64,000 nt of DNA from Candidatus Helicobacter avicola (GTDB taxonomy: Bacteria > Campylobacterota > Campylobacteria > Campylobacterales > Helicobacteraceae). Positions 9,578 through 18,291 of this stretch are shown piece after piece. How positions within the stretch are numbered: position 1 is the stretch's first letter; each line of letters starts with the position of its first letter. The translations under genes and the position numbers were made by a program. The notes under the pieces are model-generated. The model had not been told where the DNA came from, searched no databases, and was given only the letters and a program-made list of their open reading frames with translations. Location: contig DXIN01000014.1 in NCBI GenBank assembly GCA_019112865.1, positions 1 through 64,000 on the forward strand, read 5' to 3'.

Positions 9578-10144
9578 CTATACCTTTAGAATCTCATCTT
9601 CTTTGTTTTTGAGTGTTTCGTCAATTTTTTTGACAAATTCGTCAGTGAGCTTTTGGACGCTATCATGAGATTTTTTGCTCTCGTCCTCTGTGATAGTTTT
9701 GGCTTTTTCGAGTTTTTTTAGGTGATTGTTGGCATCTTGGCGGATATTGCGTATTGCTACACGCCCCTTTTCTGCCATAGCCTTGGCTTCTTTGGTGATT
9801 TCTATACGTTGCTCTTTAGTCATAGGGGGGAAATGCAAACGGATCGCCTCTCCGTCATTGTTAGGTGTCGCACCTATATTAGCTTCTTGTAGAGCACGTT
9901 CGATATTTTTGAGGAGTGTTTTATCCCACGGCGTGATGAGGATTGTAGAGGCATCTTGCACCATAATAGACGCCATTTGATTAAGTGGTGTGGGTGTGTC
10001 GTAATAATCTGCTTTTATAGAATCTATCATAGCGCTTGACACTCTTCCACTACGCAATAGAGCAAACTCCTTTTTAAGTGCTTGTAGGGATTTTTCCATA
10101 TTCTCTTTGGCGTGTTGTAAAATTTTCTCAATTTCCTCGTTCAT
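9578..10144 (-). CDS. frr: Ribosome recycling factor
   Basis: A 188-residue RRF, slightly longer than the 185 typical of the family. It splits post-termination ribosomes together with EF-G. The family blocks are intact: [14 protein letters not shown] near the N-terminus, [18 protein letters not shown] and the C-terminal coiled-coil helix with [17 protein letters not shown]. It lies 14 bases downstream of secG on the minus strand and five bases before thrS, so secG-frr-thrS-infC-rpmI-rplT may be one long transcription unit. Confidence 0.97.
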   Translation of the reverse strand: MNEEIEKILQHAKENMEKSLQALKKEFALLRSGRVSSAMIDSIKADYYDTPTPLNQMASIMVQDASTILITPWDKTLLKNIERALQEANIGATPNNDGEAIRLHFPPMTKEQRIEITKEAKAMAEKGRVAIRNIRQDANNHLKKLEKAKTITEDESKKSHDSVQKLTDEFVKKIDETLKNKEDEILKV

Positions 10145-10158
10145 TGCATTCCTTTAGA

Positions 10159-10590
10159 TCATTTGGTGTCAGTTGGCACATCAATGGGCGCACTTGGTGC
10201 AGCAGGCGCGCTAGATTCAAAGGGATTGCTCCCTTCTTGCACTTCTAATGTTTGGTTTAGTGAATCTGGTGCTTTGGTCTGTGTATCGTTGGTGGGCTGG
10301 GTGGGCAGCGGCGCAAGGTTGGAGTCACCTTTTGTCGGAAGCTGGATTCTATCTACTACACTTGTTTGGCGGTTATACATATATCCAAGCGCAATCGTGT
10401 TGATTAAAAACAAAAGCCCCAAAACCATCGTGGCTTTAGCCAAAAAACCTGCGGGACCCTTCGCCCCAAACATACTTTCATTACTCCCACTATAGGCACC
10501 AAGCCCGATACTAGAACTTTTTTGTAGCAACACCACGATAGTAATAAGCAATGTCAAAATAATCTGAATCACAAGCAAAGTTGTCGCCAT
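10159..10590 (-). CDS. secG: Preprotein translocase subunit SecG
   Basis: An inner-membrane subunit of the SecYEG channel, about 143 residues. It has two membrane helices (MATTLLVIQIILTLLITIVVLLQ and the LGLLFLINTIALGYMY region) joined by a conserved cytoplasmic loop, SSSIGLGAYSGSNESMFGAKGPAGFLAK. The C-terminus is a Pro/Thr/Ala-rich tail of about 60 residues, long for the family. The frame stays open upstream, but GGAGAG lies just before two consecutive ATGs at 10593 and 10590; the second has the better spacing. Confidence 0.93.
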   Translation of the reverse strand: MATTLLVIQIILTLLITIVVLLQKSSSIGLGAYSGSNESMFGAKGPAGFLAKATMVLGLLFLINTIALGYMYNRQTSVVDRIQLPTKGDSNLAPLPTQPTNDTQTKAPDSLNQTLEVQEGSNPFESSAPAAPSAPIDVPTDTK

Positions 10591-10696
10591 CATCTCTCCA
10601 AAATAAAAAATTTTGTGTATAAAATCTGCAAACAAAGCGGGATTGTAGCAAAAAAATCTTTAAATCTCATAAAAATGGGACATTAAACAGCGAATT

Positions 10697-11608
10697 TCAC
10701 AAACATTTTCCCTCACAAAGTCGCGCGCCTAATAAATAGGCGGTGATTGGCATTTCCTTTTTGTTGGGAGGCTGCACATCTGCGACTTCCAAATACCCTT
10801 GCTCACAGCCTATAAGTGCGCTTTGTGGTAAGATTTGTAAAATCTCTCCGGCTTTGTGCTCTCCCTGCGGTGTAAAGCCCACAATCCGCGTGAGTTTCAA
10901 GCCAGATTCTAAAAACACGCTAGGCCACCCATAATACGCAAGATACTTGTAATAGACTTCTTGCGCGTTGTGTAGGGTGGTAAGTCCGTCTTGGCGCGTG
11001 ATTTTAGTGCAGTAGCTAGAATCTGCGTGATTTTGTGGCAATGGTGTGAGAATCTCTTTGCGCTTTAGCACGCCCAAAAGCACTTGCGCTCCTTTTTTGG
11101 CTAGGATTTGGCTTAAATCTTGTATGTTTTCTCCGCCATTTTGCACATAGCCCACACCTAGCACCGCACCGCAATCCAGTCCTAGTTCCATTTGCATCAC
11201 ACTCACGCCAAAAAATCGTGGTTGTTTGAGGATCATCTCTTGGATTGGACTAGCTCCGCGTAAATGTGGCAATATCGAGGCGTGGAGATTCACACAAGGT
11301 GCGATGTCCAAAAATGCTTGGGGCAGAATCTGTCCAAACGCTACGACAATAATCATATCAGGCTTTAGGGCTTTGAGAGATTCTATGGTGTCAGAATCTA
11401 TACATTCGGGTTGAAAAACAGGGAGATTGGGAAATCGTGAGAGCAAAAAATCCTTTGTTTCTGGGGCTTTGAGCTCTTTTTTGCGTCCAAAGATTCTATC
11501 GGGTTGGGTAAGAAGCGCGATGATTTCTAATCCCAAAGAAGATTCTGCAAGGAGTGTTTCAAACGCTACTTTGGCAAAATGCGGTGTCCCAGCGAGCAAA
11601 ACTCTCAT
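10697..11608 (-). CDS. fmt: Methionyl-tRNA formyltransferase
   Basis: A 303-residue enzyme that formylates initiator Met-tRNA using 10-formyl-THF. The formyltransferase core shows LLAGTPHFAKVAFETLL at the N-terminus and VNLHASILPHLRGASPIQ, which supplies the catalytic His and the SLLP-like loop, followed by the C-terminal oligonucleotide-binding-like domain. AAAGGA precedes the ATG. It lies ten bases after proB on the same strand. Confidence 0.96.
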   Translation of the reverse strand: MRVLLAGTPHFAKVAFETLLAESSLGLEIIALLTQPDRIFGRKKELKAPETKDFLLSRFPNLPVFQPECIDSDTIESLKALKPDMIIVVAFGQILPQAFLDIAPCVNLHASILPHLRGASPIQEMILKQPRFFGVSVMQMELGLDCGAVLGVGYVQNGGENIQDLSQILAKKGAQVLLGVLKRKEILTPLPQNHADSSYCTKITRQDGLTTLHNAQEVYYKYLAYYGWPSVFLESGLKLTRIVGFTPQGEHKAGEILQILPQSALIGCEQGYLEVADVQPPNKKEMPITAYLLGARLCEGKCL

Positions 11609-11617
11609 AGTATTCCT

Positions 11618-12415
11618 TTAGTGTGCAGAGGCTAGTGTATGGATAGCGGTGGGTAGTGTCCCAAAAAGCGTGCCATTAGTCTGCTTGCCCTCTAGGAGCA
11701 GAGCGCGCAGCACTTCGAGCTTGTTGCCGTTGGTAAGAAACATCGTCTTATCGCGTTTCAATAGGAAATGTGCTGCCATAAGCTTGGTTACAATCCCACC
11801 AGTGGCAAACTTCGCATTTGGCGTGTGTGGGGCTTCTAACTCGCTAGAATCTATGCGCTCTACTTGCGGACGGATTTTGGCATTAGAATCTAGCGCGGGG
11901 TTTTTGTCAAAATATCCGTCAATGTCGCTTAAAATCACGAGCAGCTGCGCGTCAAAATAATGTGCCACATACGCGCTTAGTCGGTCATTATCACCCACAA
12001 ACTCGGTGAGCGCGGTGGAGTCGTTTTCGTTGATGATGGGCAAAATATTGTGCGCCAAAAGCGTGTCGATGCAGTCCTTGGCGCATTGTGTTTGTGTGCG
12101 TGAGTCAAAGTTGTTTGTAGTTAGCAAAATCTGTGAGACTTCTATGCCATACTCTTGGAATTTCGTTCGGTAGGTTTGCATAAGGAGCGGCTGCCCGATA
12201 CTTGCGAGAGCTTGTTTGTTGGAGAGGAGGGATTTATCGATTTTGAGGCGTGTGTAGCCGCTAGCCACTGCACCAGAGCTCACCAGCAGGACATCATAAC
12301 GCGCGCGTAGCTCGTCTATAAGCCCCGCGATACACGCGATCTTGCCCTCATCAATCATCTCGCCATTAGAGATATTTGAGCTTCCTACTTTTAGCACAAT
12401 CCTTGGTTTCATCAT
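11618..12415 (-). CDS. proB: Glutamate 5-kinase
   Basis: A 265-residue amino-acid kinase that phosphorylates glutamate for proline synthesis. Motifs include LKVGSSNISN, VSSGAVASGY, NENDSTALTEFVGDNDRLSA and KFATGGIVTKLMAA. It consists of the kinase domain only; the C-terminal PUA domain of the E. coli enzyme (367 residues) is missing. Tandem ATGs at 12415 and 12412 follow GGAGG; the first overlaps the fcl stop by four bases. Confidence 0.95.
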   Translation of the reverse strand: MMKPRIVLKVGSSNISNGEMIDEGKIACIAGLIDELRARYDVLLVSSGAVASGYTRLKIDKSLLSNKQALASIGQPLLMQTYRTKFQEYGIEVSQILLTTNNFDSRTQTQCAKDCIDTLLAHNILPIINENDSTALTEFVGDNDRLSAYVAHYFDAQLLVILSDIDGYFDKNPALDSNAKIRPQVERIDSSELEAPHTPNAKFATGGIVTKLMAAHFLLKRDKTMFLTNGNKLEVLRALLLEGKQTNGTLFGTLPTAIHTLASAH

Positions 12416-13464
12416 TTGCCTCCATAGGTTTTGAGATAGTGTGCATACACACTTGCTATGCCAGATTCTAGGTCGATGGTTGGCTGCCAGCCAAGCGCGT
12501 GGATCTTGCTTGAATCCATAAGCTTTTGATAAGTGCCATCAGGCTTGGTGCTATCAAACACTAGCTCCCCTTCAAAGCCCACGATGGCTTTAATCATCTG
12601 CGCAAGCTCGGCGATACTCACATCGCTTCCATAGCCTATGTTGATGTGGGTGTTGCGCACTTGTGGCTCGCTCCCGCGCACACTCTCAAAGTCTATGTGC
12701 TCCATCACATACACGCACGCCCTCGCCATATCCAGCGCGTGGAGAAACTCCCTACGCGGTTTGCCACTGCCCCATATCTGCACATTTTGCGCGCTAATCC
12801 CAAAACGCATCAAAAACTCCTCTAGCTCGCCACCGCTTAAACCCACATCGCGCTGCACAGATTTGCTATCGCCTTGTGCGAGGAGCTTGGCGAGGTGGAT
12901 TTTGCGCAAAAGTGCGGGGAGGACATGGGAAGTGTGGAGGTTAAAATTGTCATTGTTGCCATAGAGGTTGGTGGGCATTACACTTAGGAAATTACAGCCA
13001 TATTGGAGTGCGAAGCTCTCGCACATTTTTAATCCCGCGATTTTGGCGATGGCGTAGGGTTCGTTGGTGTATTCTAGCTCACTGGTGAGGAGAGAAGATT
13101 CTGTGATAGGTTGAGGGGCGTTTTTGGGATAGATACACGAGCTACCTAGGAAGAGGAGTTTTTTGACTTTATGTTTATGCGCGTGGAAGATGACATTATT
13201 TTGGATAGCGAGGTTTTTGTAGATAAAATCCGCGCGATATTCGTTGTTAGCAGCGATACCACCGACTTTGGCAGCCGCTAGAATCACATATTCAGGCTTA
13301 TACGTGCTAAAAAACTTCTCCACCGCCGTAAAATCGCTCAAATCTAGCTCTTGGTGGGTTTTAGTGAGGAGGTTGGAGTAGCCACGTTCTTGCAAAACTT
13401 GCATAATACTTGAGCCTACAAGCCCCCTGTGTCCGGCGACAAAAATCTTAGAATCTTTTTGCAT
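12412..13464 (-). CDS. fcl: GDP-L-fucose synthase
   Basis: An NADPH-dependent epimerase/reductase that turns GDP-4-keto-6-deoxy-mannose into GDP-L-fucose, the donor for fucosylated surface glycans. It is an extended SDR: nucleotide-binding VAGHRGLVGSSI, SSCIYP and the catalytic Tyr-Lys in YAIAK. Upstream codons exist, but ATG 13464 gives a 350-residue protein beginning just before the Rossmann strand. The partner GDP-mannose 4,6-dehydratase (gmd) is not in this window. It is divergent from a phase-variable glycosyltransferase, which places it in a glycan locus. Confidence 0.94.
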   Translation of the reverse strand: MQKDSKIFVAGHRGLVGSSIMQVLQERGYSNLLTKTHQELDLSDFTAVEKFFSTYKPEYVILAAAKVGGIAANNEYRADFIYKNLAIQNNVIFHAHKHKVKKLLFLGSSCIYPKNAPQPITESSLLTSELEYTNEPYAIAKIAGLKMCESFALQYGCNFLSVMPTNLYGNNDNFNLHTSHVLPALLRKIHLAKLLAQGDSKSVQRDVGLSGGELEEFLMRFGISAQNVQIWGSGKPRREFLHALDMARACVYVMEHIDFESVRGSEPQVRNTHINIGYGSDVSIAELAQMIKAIVGFEGELVFDSTKPDGTYQKLMDSSKIHALGWQPTIDLESGIASVYAHYLKTYGGK

Positions 13465-13607
13465 ATATGCCCCTTGTGGTTTTGTTAGCAAAAGTGCAAT
13501 GTGGCGTATTGTAGCCAAAGTTTAGCTAAGGTTTGCTTATGGGTTTAGGCGTTCTTAAAGGATTTTTGGGAAATATGCCAAAAACTTTACTACAACAAGG
13601 GCAGATG

Positions 13608-14749
13608 ATGAAAATTTTAGTGTGTATGCTTGGTATTGGTGGTGGCGGAGCAGAGAGAGTGCTGGTAGATTTTTTTGAGGCTTGGGAGCGCAACGCGCTC
13701 TCGGGGGGGGGGGGAAATTAGATCCTAGAAGAGATATTGATTTATTTCTGATAGAGAAAAAGCGACAAGATGTTTATCTCACTTGGTGCGAGGAGCATTT
13801 GCACAAGGTTTTTAGCTTCCCTCATATTTTTGGCAAGGTGCGGTTTTTAAATAAATTTTGGAAAAGACGCGTGCTACGCAACCCAAAACTTCTCAATCAT
13901 TTTATCCCACAGCATTATGATGTCAATGTCGGCTTTTTGGAGGGGATTAGCACCATTTACATCTCGCAAAAAAATAGTGGCAAAAAAATCGGCTATATCC
14001 ACATATCACTTTGGGAGATACGCAATGGCGTGCGCGATGAAGCAGAGCTATGTGCCTATCTCGCGCTAGATTCGCTTATTTGTGTGTCGCACTATGTGCG
14101 AGATTCACTCCTGCGACTTTATCCCGAGCTGGCGCACAAGGACATCGTGGTAATTCACAATCCCATCAACACAGAATCTATCAAGACCAAAGCACACTCC
14201 CAGCAAGTGGCAAAGCAACGATTTAGCTTTTGTCAAGTGGGGAGACTCACGCAGCAAAAAGGCTTGGAGACACTTTTGGAAGCAAATGCGATACTTCAAA
14301 GGGAGGGGCTAGAGTATGATATTTGGCTCGTGGGCGAGGGTGAGCGATACAAGCGCGAGTTGCTCGCACGCATAGAATCCCAAGGGGTTAGCAATGTCAA
14401 GTTTCTAGGCTTTCAGGAAAATCCCTATCCTTACATCAAGGCTTGTGATGTCTGTGTGCTTGCAAGCTACTACGAGGGATATGGGCTGGTGCTGGCAGAA
14501 TCTTGCGTGCTAGGTAAGGCAATCATTGCAAGTGATATTCCCACAAGCAAAGAGATTCTTATAGATTCTCAAGTGGGCGAGTGTGCGGAGTTTTTCGTCT
14601 CCAAAGATGCACAAAGTCTGGCAGATTCTATGCGCCGACTTTATACAGACAAAGTGCGTGTGAAAGAGCTAGAATCTAAAGCCTTGAGTATCGCTAAGAA
14701 TTTTGATGTAGAGTGTGCGCTTAAATCTTTTGAAAAAGTGCTATTTTAG
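13608..14749 (+). pseudogene. Phase-variable GT4 glycosyltransferase, OFF in this sequence (G12 tract)
   Basis: The N-terminus MKILVCMLGIGGGGAERVLVDFFEAWE is in one frame, and the rest (from KLDPRRDIDLFLIEKK to residue ~380) is in another. A run of 12 G at 13703-13714 separates them, and the first frame stops at 13721. Reading through needs G13 or G10. The joined product would be a normal-length GT-B glycosyltransferase with a GT4-type donor site (VGRLTQQKGLETLLEA, then PSYYEGYGLVLAESCVLG-like segment). The acceptor sugar is unknown; next to fcl, a role in LPS or another surface glycan is likely. ATG 13539 with AAGG is an alternative start. It is a contingency gene rather than decayed: both halves are fully conserved. 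Confidence 0.88.
13703..13714 (+). repeat. Poly-G tract (12 G)
   Basis: Homopolymer after the codons for Leu-Ser in the GT4 gene. In the present length the frame ends at a TAG six bases later. G10 or G13 would restore the long frame. Slipped-strand mispairing at such tracts is an established switch in Helicobacter and Campylobacter. Confidence 0.92.
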
Positions 14750-14785
14750 GCGTATGAATGAGTATCTCAAAAGATGTATTTGTGA

Positions 14786-14804
14786 TATAATTACTTTGTA
14801 ATTA
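14786..14804 (+). promoter_or_regulatory. Promoter -10 and operator-like palindrome of the toxin-antitoxin operon
   Basis: TATAAT at 14786-14791 overlaps a perfect 7-bp inverted repeat, TAATTAC-TTT-GTAATTA (14788-14804), 18 bases before the antitoxin ATG. A palindrome on the -10 box is the usual arrangement for autorepression by an AbrB-fold antitoxin. Confidence 0.6.
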
Positions 14805-14821
14805 CGATGAAAGGAATACAG

Positions 14822-15073
14822 ATGACTAGCCTTATACAAATTGGCAATTCGCAAGGGATTAGAATCCCAAAGCATTTAATCACACAAGCAAACTTAGAAA
14901 ACAAAGAGCTTGAGCTTGTTGTGGTGGAGGAGGGACTACTCCTAAAGCCAAAAAAGAATGTGCGGAGTGGTTGGGCGGATTTTACATGTAAGGGGATACA
15001 ATCTGGATTAGATAATCAAGAAATTATGTGCGATTTTGAATCTAGCGATATTGAAAATGAGTGGGAGTGGTAA
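14822..15073 (+). CDS. AbrB/MazE-family antitoxin
   Basis: An 83-residue protein starting MTSLIQIGNSQGIRIPKHLI, the swapped-hairpin DNA-binding motif of MazE-type antitoxins. The C-terminal third is acidic (CDFESSDIENEWEW), as expected for the part that blocks the toxin. AAAGGA precedes ATG 14822; the frame continues upstream, but the start there would lie on the operator. It overlaps the toxin gene by 13 bases. Confidence 0.88.
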   Translation: MTSLIQIGNSQGIRIPKHLITQANLENKELELVVVEEGLLLKPKKNVRSGWADFTCKGIQSGLDNQEIMCDFESSDIENEWEW

Positions 15074-15426
15074 TATCAAAGATGCAAAAAGCCAATCGTT
15101 TTGACTGCGAAGCTAATCGCTTTGAAATATATTGGATAAATCTTAACTCCACCATAGGCAGTGAGATTACAAAGATTCGTCCTTGTGTGATTATCTCACC
15201 AAATGAGATTCATAATCTTAGCACTAGGCTTATTGCTCCAATTACAAGCAAAGGGTTTGATGCACCCTATCGGATTAACTTTAGGCTTTTAGACAAAGAG
15301 GCTAAGATACTTTGCGACCAGATTCGCTGTGTGTCTTTGCAAAAATTGCACCAAAAAATCGGAGAATTGCCAAGCGATGTGGCACAAAAATTAAGCGCGC
15401 TCTTGTGTGAGATGTTTGCCTTATAA
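15061..15426 (+). CDS. MazF/PemK-like toxin
   Basis: A protein of up to 121 residues with the PemK/MazF core: EIYWINLNSTIGSEITKIRPCVIISPNEI, then TRLIAPITS and LCDQIRCVSLQKLHQKIGELP. Members are sequence-specific mRNA endonucleases that act in the cytoplasm. The frame begins at GTG 15061 inside the antitoxin gene; ATG 15082 is a possible later start. The usual E-x-x-W and RP-C-V-I segments are present, so the toxin looks intact. It separates two glycan-related genes on opposite strands. Confidence 0.9.
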   Translation: MGVVISKMQKANRFDCEANRFEIYWINLNSTIGSEITKIRPCVIISPNEIHNLSTRLIAPITSKGFDAPYRINFRLLDKEAKILCDQIRCVSLQKLHQKIGELPSDVAQKLSALLCEMFAL

Positions 15427-15437
15427 ACAAGACAGGG

Positions 15438-16461
15438 CTAAGACTGCTCCAAACCAAAAAGTCGTTTGAGGTATGGTATTATGTGTTTTCTAAAGCCATA
15501 AACCCTAGGGAAATGGTAGCATAGGATTCTGTATTTAAGCGGTATGTATTTGCGCATTGGTGCAATGTCTTGCTTGCTAAATCCAAGTTCTGGTGTGTAG
15601 CCAACAAATTGTATTTTTTTCATCATACCCTTGGCGTTATCAATACAATTTTTTCTGTAAAACTCCCTAAATTCAGGGTTTTGTTCTTTATCGTGCATAG
15701 CATTAAAATAACAGAGTATTTTGAAGTAGCTATAAGCTTCTTTGATACGTTTAGCTCTTGTTATTTTTCCACGCGTTATAGAGTTTGGCGTAAGGACATA
15801 GTTGTAATACATCTCATCACTAATATATATGTGTTTGCAGTGCATTGTGAGTGCGGTGCAAAACGCTCCATCTTCATAGATAATGTTTGGAATAAAAGTG
15901 ATGTGATTGTCAAATATAAGATCGCTCTTTGCGACAAATGTCCAAGCTAGAGTGATAGGGATATGTGTAACACGAATAATCTCTAGCGGGGTATAGACTC
16001 CCACAAGCTCTTTTGCAAACACACGCCACACATATTCTGTGCGCTCTCCGCTTCTGGCATCTACTGCCATAACCTTACTAAATGCCACGAGTTCGACATC
16101 ATGTTGTGCAAATATATTAGCGCATTTTTGGAGTGCATCAAGCTCCAAATAATCATCAGAATCCACAAAGGCTATGTAAGATATTGCCCCCCCCCCTTAT
16201 TGGATTTCTATGATTTTTTACATACTCCAATCCCGCATTTCTTGCCATAGATAATCCAGCATTTGCTTGTGTGATAAGCACAAAGCGAGAATCTGCATCG
16301 CAATACTCCTGGGCGATTTGCGCACTTGCATCTGTGCTGCCGTCATTGACTAAGATAGCCTGAAAATGTGTGTAAGTCTGATTACTAAGAGAATCTAGGC
16401 ATTTTCGAAGGTAGGCTTGGACATTATAAATTGGCACGATGATAGTAAATAATACATTCAT
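15438..16461 (-). pseudogene. Phase-variable GT2 glycosyltransferase, OFF in this sequence (C10 tract)
   Basis: The N-terminus (VLFTIIVPIYNVQAYLRKCLDSL, ILVNDGSTDAS, NAGLSMARNAGLEYV) is a GT2 nucleotide-sugar domain. The frame runs into ten C (G on the coding strand) at 16187-16196 and stops soon after. The rest, starting ISYIAFVDSDDYLELDAL with the metal-binding DSDD, is in the -1 frame. Nine or twelve bases would join them into about 340 residues. Without the switch, the truncated product lacks DSDD and should be inactive. Its ATG at 16461 overlaps the stop of the preceding glycosyltransferase by one base (TAATG), so the two are translationally coupled. Confidence 0.9.
16187..16196 (-). repeat. 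Poly-C tract (10 C; poly-G on coding strand)
   Basis: Homopolymer inside the GT2 gene. Ten bases put the downstream DSDD motif out of frame; nine or twelve restore it. Confidence 0.92.
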
Positions 16462-18113
16462 TACAAATCCTTTAATCCATAGCGACAAAATTTCGCCTTG
16501 GTGTGTATCGTCTCTAGGTAAATTTGGTGGTTAGATTCTAGCATATCGCGTGGATTTTCATCGTGGTAGATATGATATGCGACACCAGCAAACTTTAATC
16601 GCCTTAGTTGTCCGCCATTAAACAAAAACCTCGCCACAAACTCACTATCCTCACGCCCCCAACCCACAAAGCTCTCATTAAAGCCGTTAATCGCTTCACA
16701 ATCGGCTTTAAAAAAGCTCATATTGCACGAACGCACGCCCTTAACCAACTCTCTTGTTTGAAACACTCCATAATCCACTTTAGAAGCCCTATATATCCAT
16801 TGTGCCAATACCCCTATCCTCTTAGCCTTTATCCCTCCTTTGTTAAAAGCTATTTTATAAGCTCTCTCACAACCTTTTTGGTAACATTCTATGAGATTTT
16901 TTGTCTCTTTAGAATCTAAAATCACCCTAGAGCCTTGCAAACACACCTTAGGCTTGGCATAAGTCAAATGATCTGCCACAAAATGCGGCTCTAAAATCAT
17001 ATCGCCATCAATGATGATGATATACTCACCCCTTGCAGCCTTTATGGCTTTATTGCGTATTTCACTTGCCCTAAATCCCCTATCCTCGTGCCAAATATGT
17101 CTAAGAGGACAAGGGAAATCGTGTGCAAAAGATTCTATCAGTATTCTTGTATCTTGCGCGCTGCCATCATCAGCGATCAAAACTTCAGTGGGTAGCACGG
17201 CTAAATCTCGCACAGAATCTAGCACCAAGGCTAATCGCTCTTTTTGATTGTAAGTAGTGATGATGAGCGAGCAGGAACGTGGTTTTGGACGAAGTGTGGA
17301 TTCATAAAGTTTCATATATTTAAAAAACACACCAAGAGCGTTGCACACGGAGATCACAAAGCCTTTGTATCCATACAAAAATCCTTTTTTGAAAACATAA
17401 TTTCGCGCAAAACTCCAGCTTCCACGAATAATGGCTTTAAGCGGGCTTGAGCTTTTGTGTGTGTTTTGCTCTGCCCAGAGGCTTGAGTAGGTTTGGAGCT
17501 TGTGGAGCAAATGCGTGATATTGTCATAGGCATAATGCTTGAGTCCAGAATCTAAGCGCACGAGCCGCGCGTCCTTTGGGAGTATGATGCTCTCATGCAC
17601 GATGTTGTCATTAAAGTGCGTGTAGCCTTTGTGAAACACGCGCGTTACGAAGTCCGGATACCAGCCACACGCCTTTATCCACTCGCCATTATAGAGGTTT
17701 TTGCGCGGCAGGGCGTAGAGGGTGTTTGGCGGCAGAGTGGGGGTTTGTGGGGTTTTGGGATTTTTAGAATCTAAATCTTTAGAATCTAGTGTGCCAAAGA
17801 GTTCTTTTAATCGCATTAAGGTGGTAGATTCTAGCACTTCATCAGAATCTATGCTCAAAATCCAGTCATTGCGCGCGTAGCTCACCGCAAGATTTTTGAG
17901 CGCACCAAATCCGATAAACTCGCTAGTGTGGATTACTAGATTGCCATAGAGGGCGTTAAACTCTCTAGCGATGGTGAGTGTATCATCGCTGCTACCATTA
18001 TCTAGCAGGATAATCTCATCAAATTCTTGCAGTGAATCTAGGCATTCTTGTAAGGTGTCTTGGGCATTTTTGACAAGTATTGTCGCACTTATGGGGAGTT
18101 TGGGTCGTGCCAT
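16461..18113 (-). CDS. Two-domain glycosyltransferase (GT2 + GT2)
   Basis: A 550-residue protein built from two GT2-fold domains. Residues 1-270 resemble WaaE/KdtX-type enzymes (ISATILVKNAQDTLQECL, ILLDNGSSDDT, WILSIDSDEVL, CGWYPDFVTRVF). Residues 280-550 are a second domain (SLIITTYNQKERLALVLDSV, IADDGSAQD, YIIIIDGDMIL) ending with GWGREDSEFVARF, typical of the galactosyltransferase-like C-terminal block. Each domain has its own DxD, so two sugar additions by one polypeptide are possible. A linker at residues of about 108-130 is Asp/Ser/Pro/Thr-rich and coded by AGAATCT-type words. It probably acts on LPS core or O-chain; no TM helix is seen. Confidence 0.88.
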   Translation of the reverse strand: MARPKLPISATILVKNAQDTLQECLDSLQEFDEIILLDNGSSDDTLTIAREFNALYGNLVIHTSEFIGFGALKNLAVSYARNDWILSIDSDEVLESTTLMRLKELFGTLDSKDLDSKNPKTPQTPTLPPNTLYALPRKNLYNGEWIKACGWYPDFVTRVFHKGYTHFNDNIVHESIILPKDARLVRLDSGLKHYAYDNITHLLHKLQTYSSLWAEQNTHKSSSPLKAIIRGSWSFARNYVFKKGFLYGYKGFVISVCNALGVFFKYMKLYESTLRPKPRSCSLIITTYNQKERLALVLDSVRDLAVLPTEVLIADDGSAQDTRILIESFAHDFPCPLRHIWHEDRGFRASEIRNKAIKAARGEYIIIIDGDMILEPHFVADHLTYAKPKVCLQGSRVILDSKETKNLIECYQKGCERAYKIAFNKGGIKAKRIGVLAQWIYRASKVDYGVFQTRELVKGVRSCNMSFFKADCEAINGFNESFVGWGREDSEFVARFLFNGGQLRRLKFAGVAYHIYHDENPRDMLESNHQIYLETIHTKAKFCRYGLKDL

Positions 18114-18250
18114 AGCATTGCCTTTATAGCGAATTTTGGCGAGATTCTATCATAAAACTATCGGTTGGGCAATGTGTAAAAATGAAAAATCCTGCACGAA
18201 TAACCTCCCAAAACATTTTTGCTTTTATCAAGCTTTTTGGGTTTTTGGGT

Positions 18251-18256
18251 TACAAT
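18251..18256 (+). promoter_or_regulatory. Candidate -10 for the TRAP operon
   Basis: TACAAT lies 36 bases upstream of the dctP ATG. No strong -35 is visible, which is common in Helicobacter sigma-70 promoters. The only evidence is this hexamer. Confidence 0.35.
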
Positions 18257-18291
18257 CAAAACTCACACTTTAATAATTAAGGAGTTGGTCT

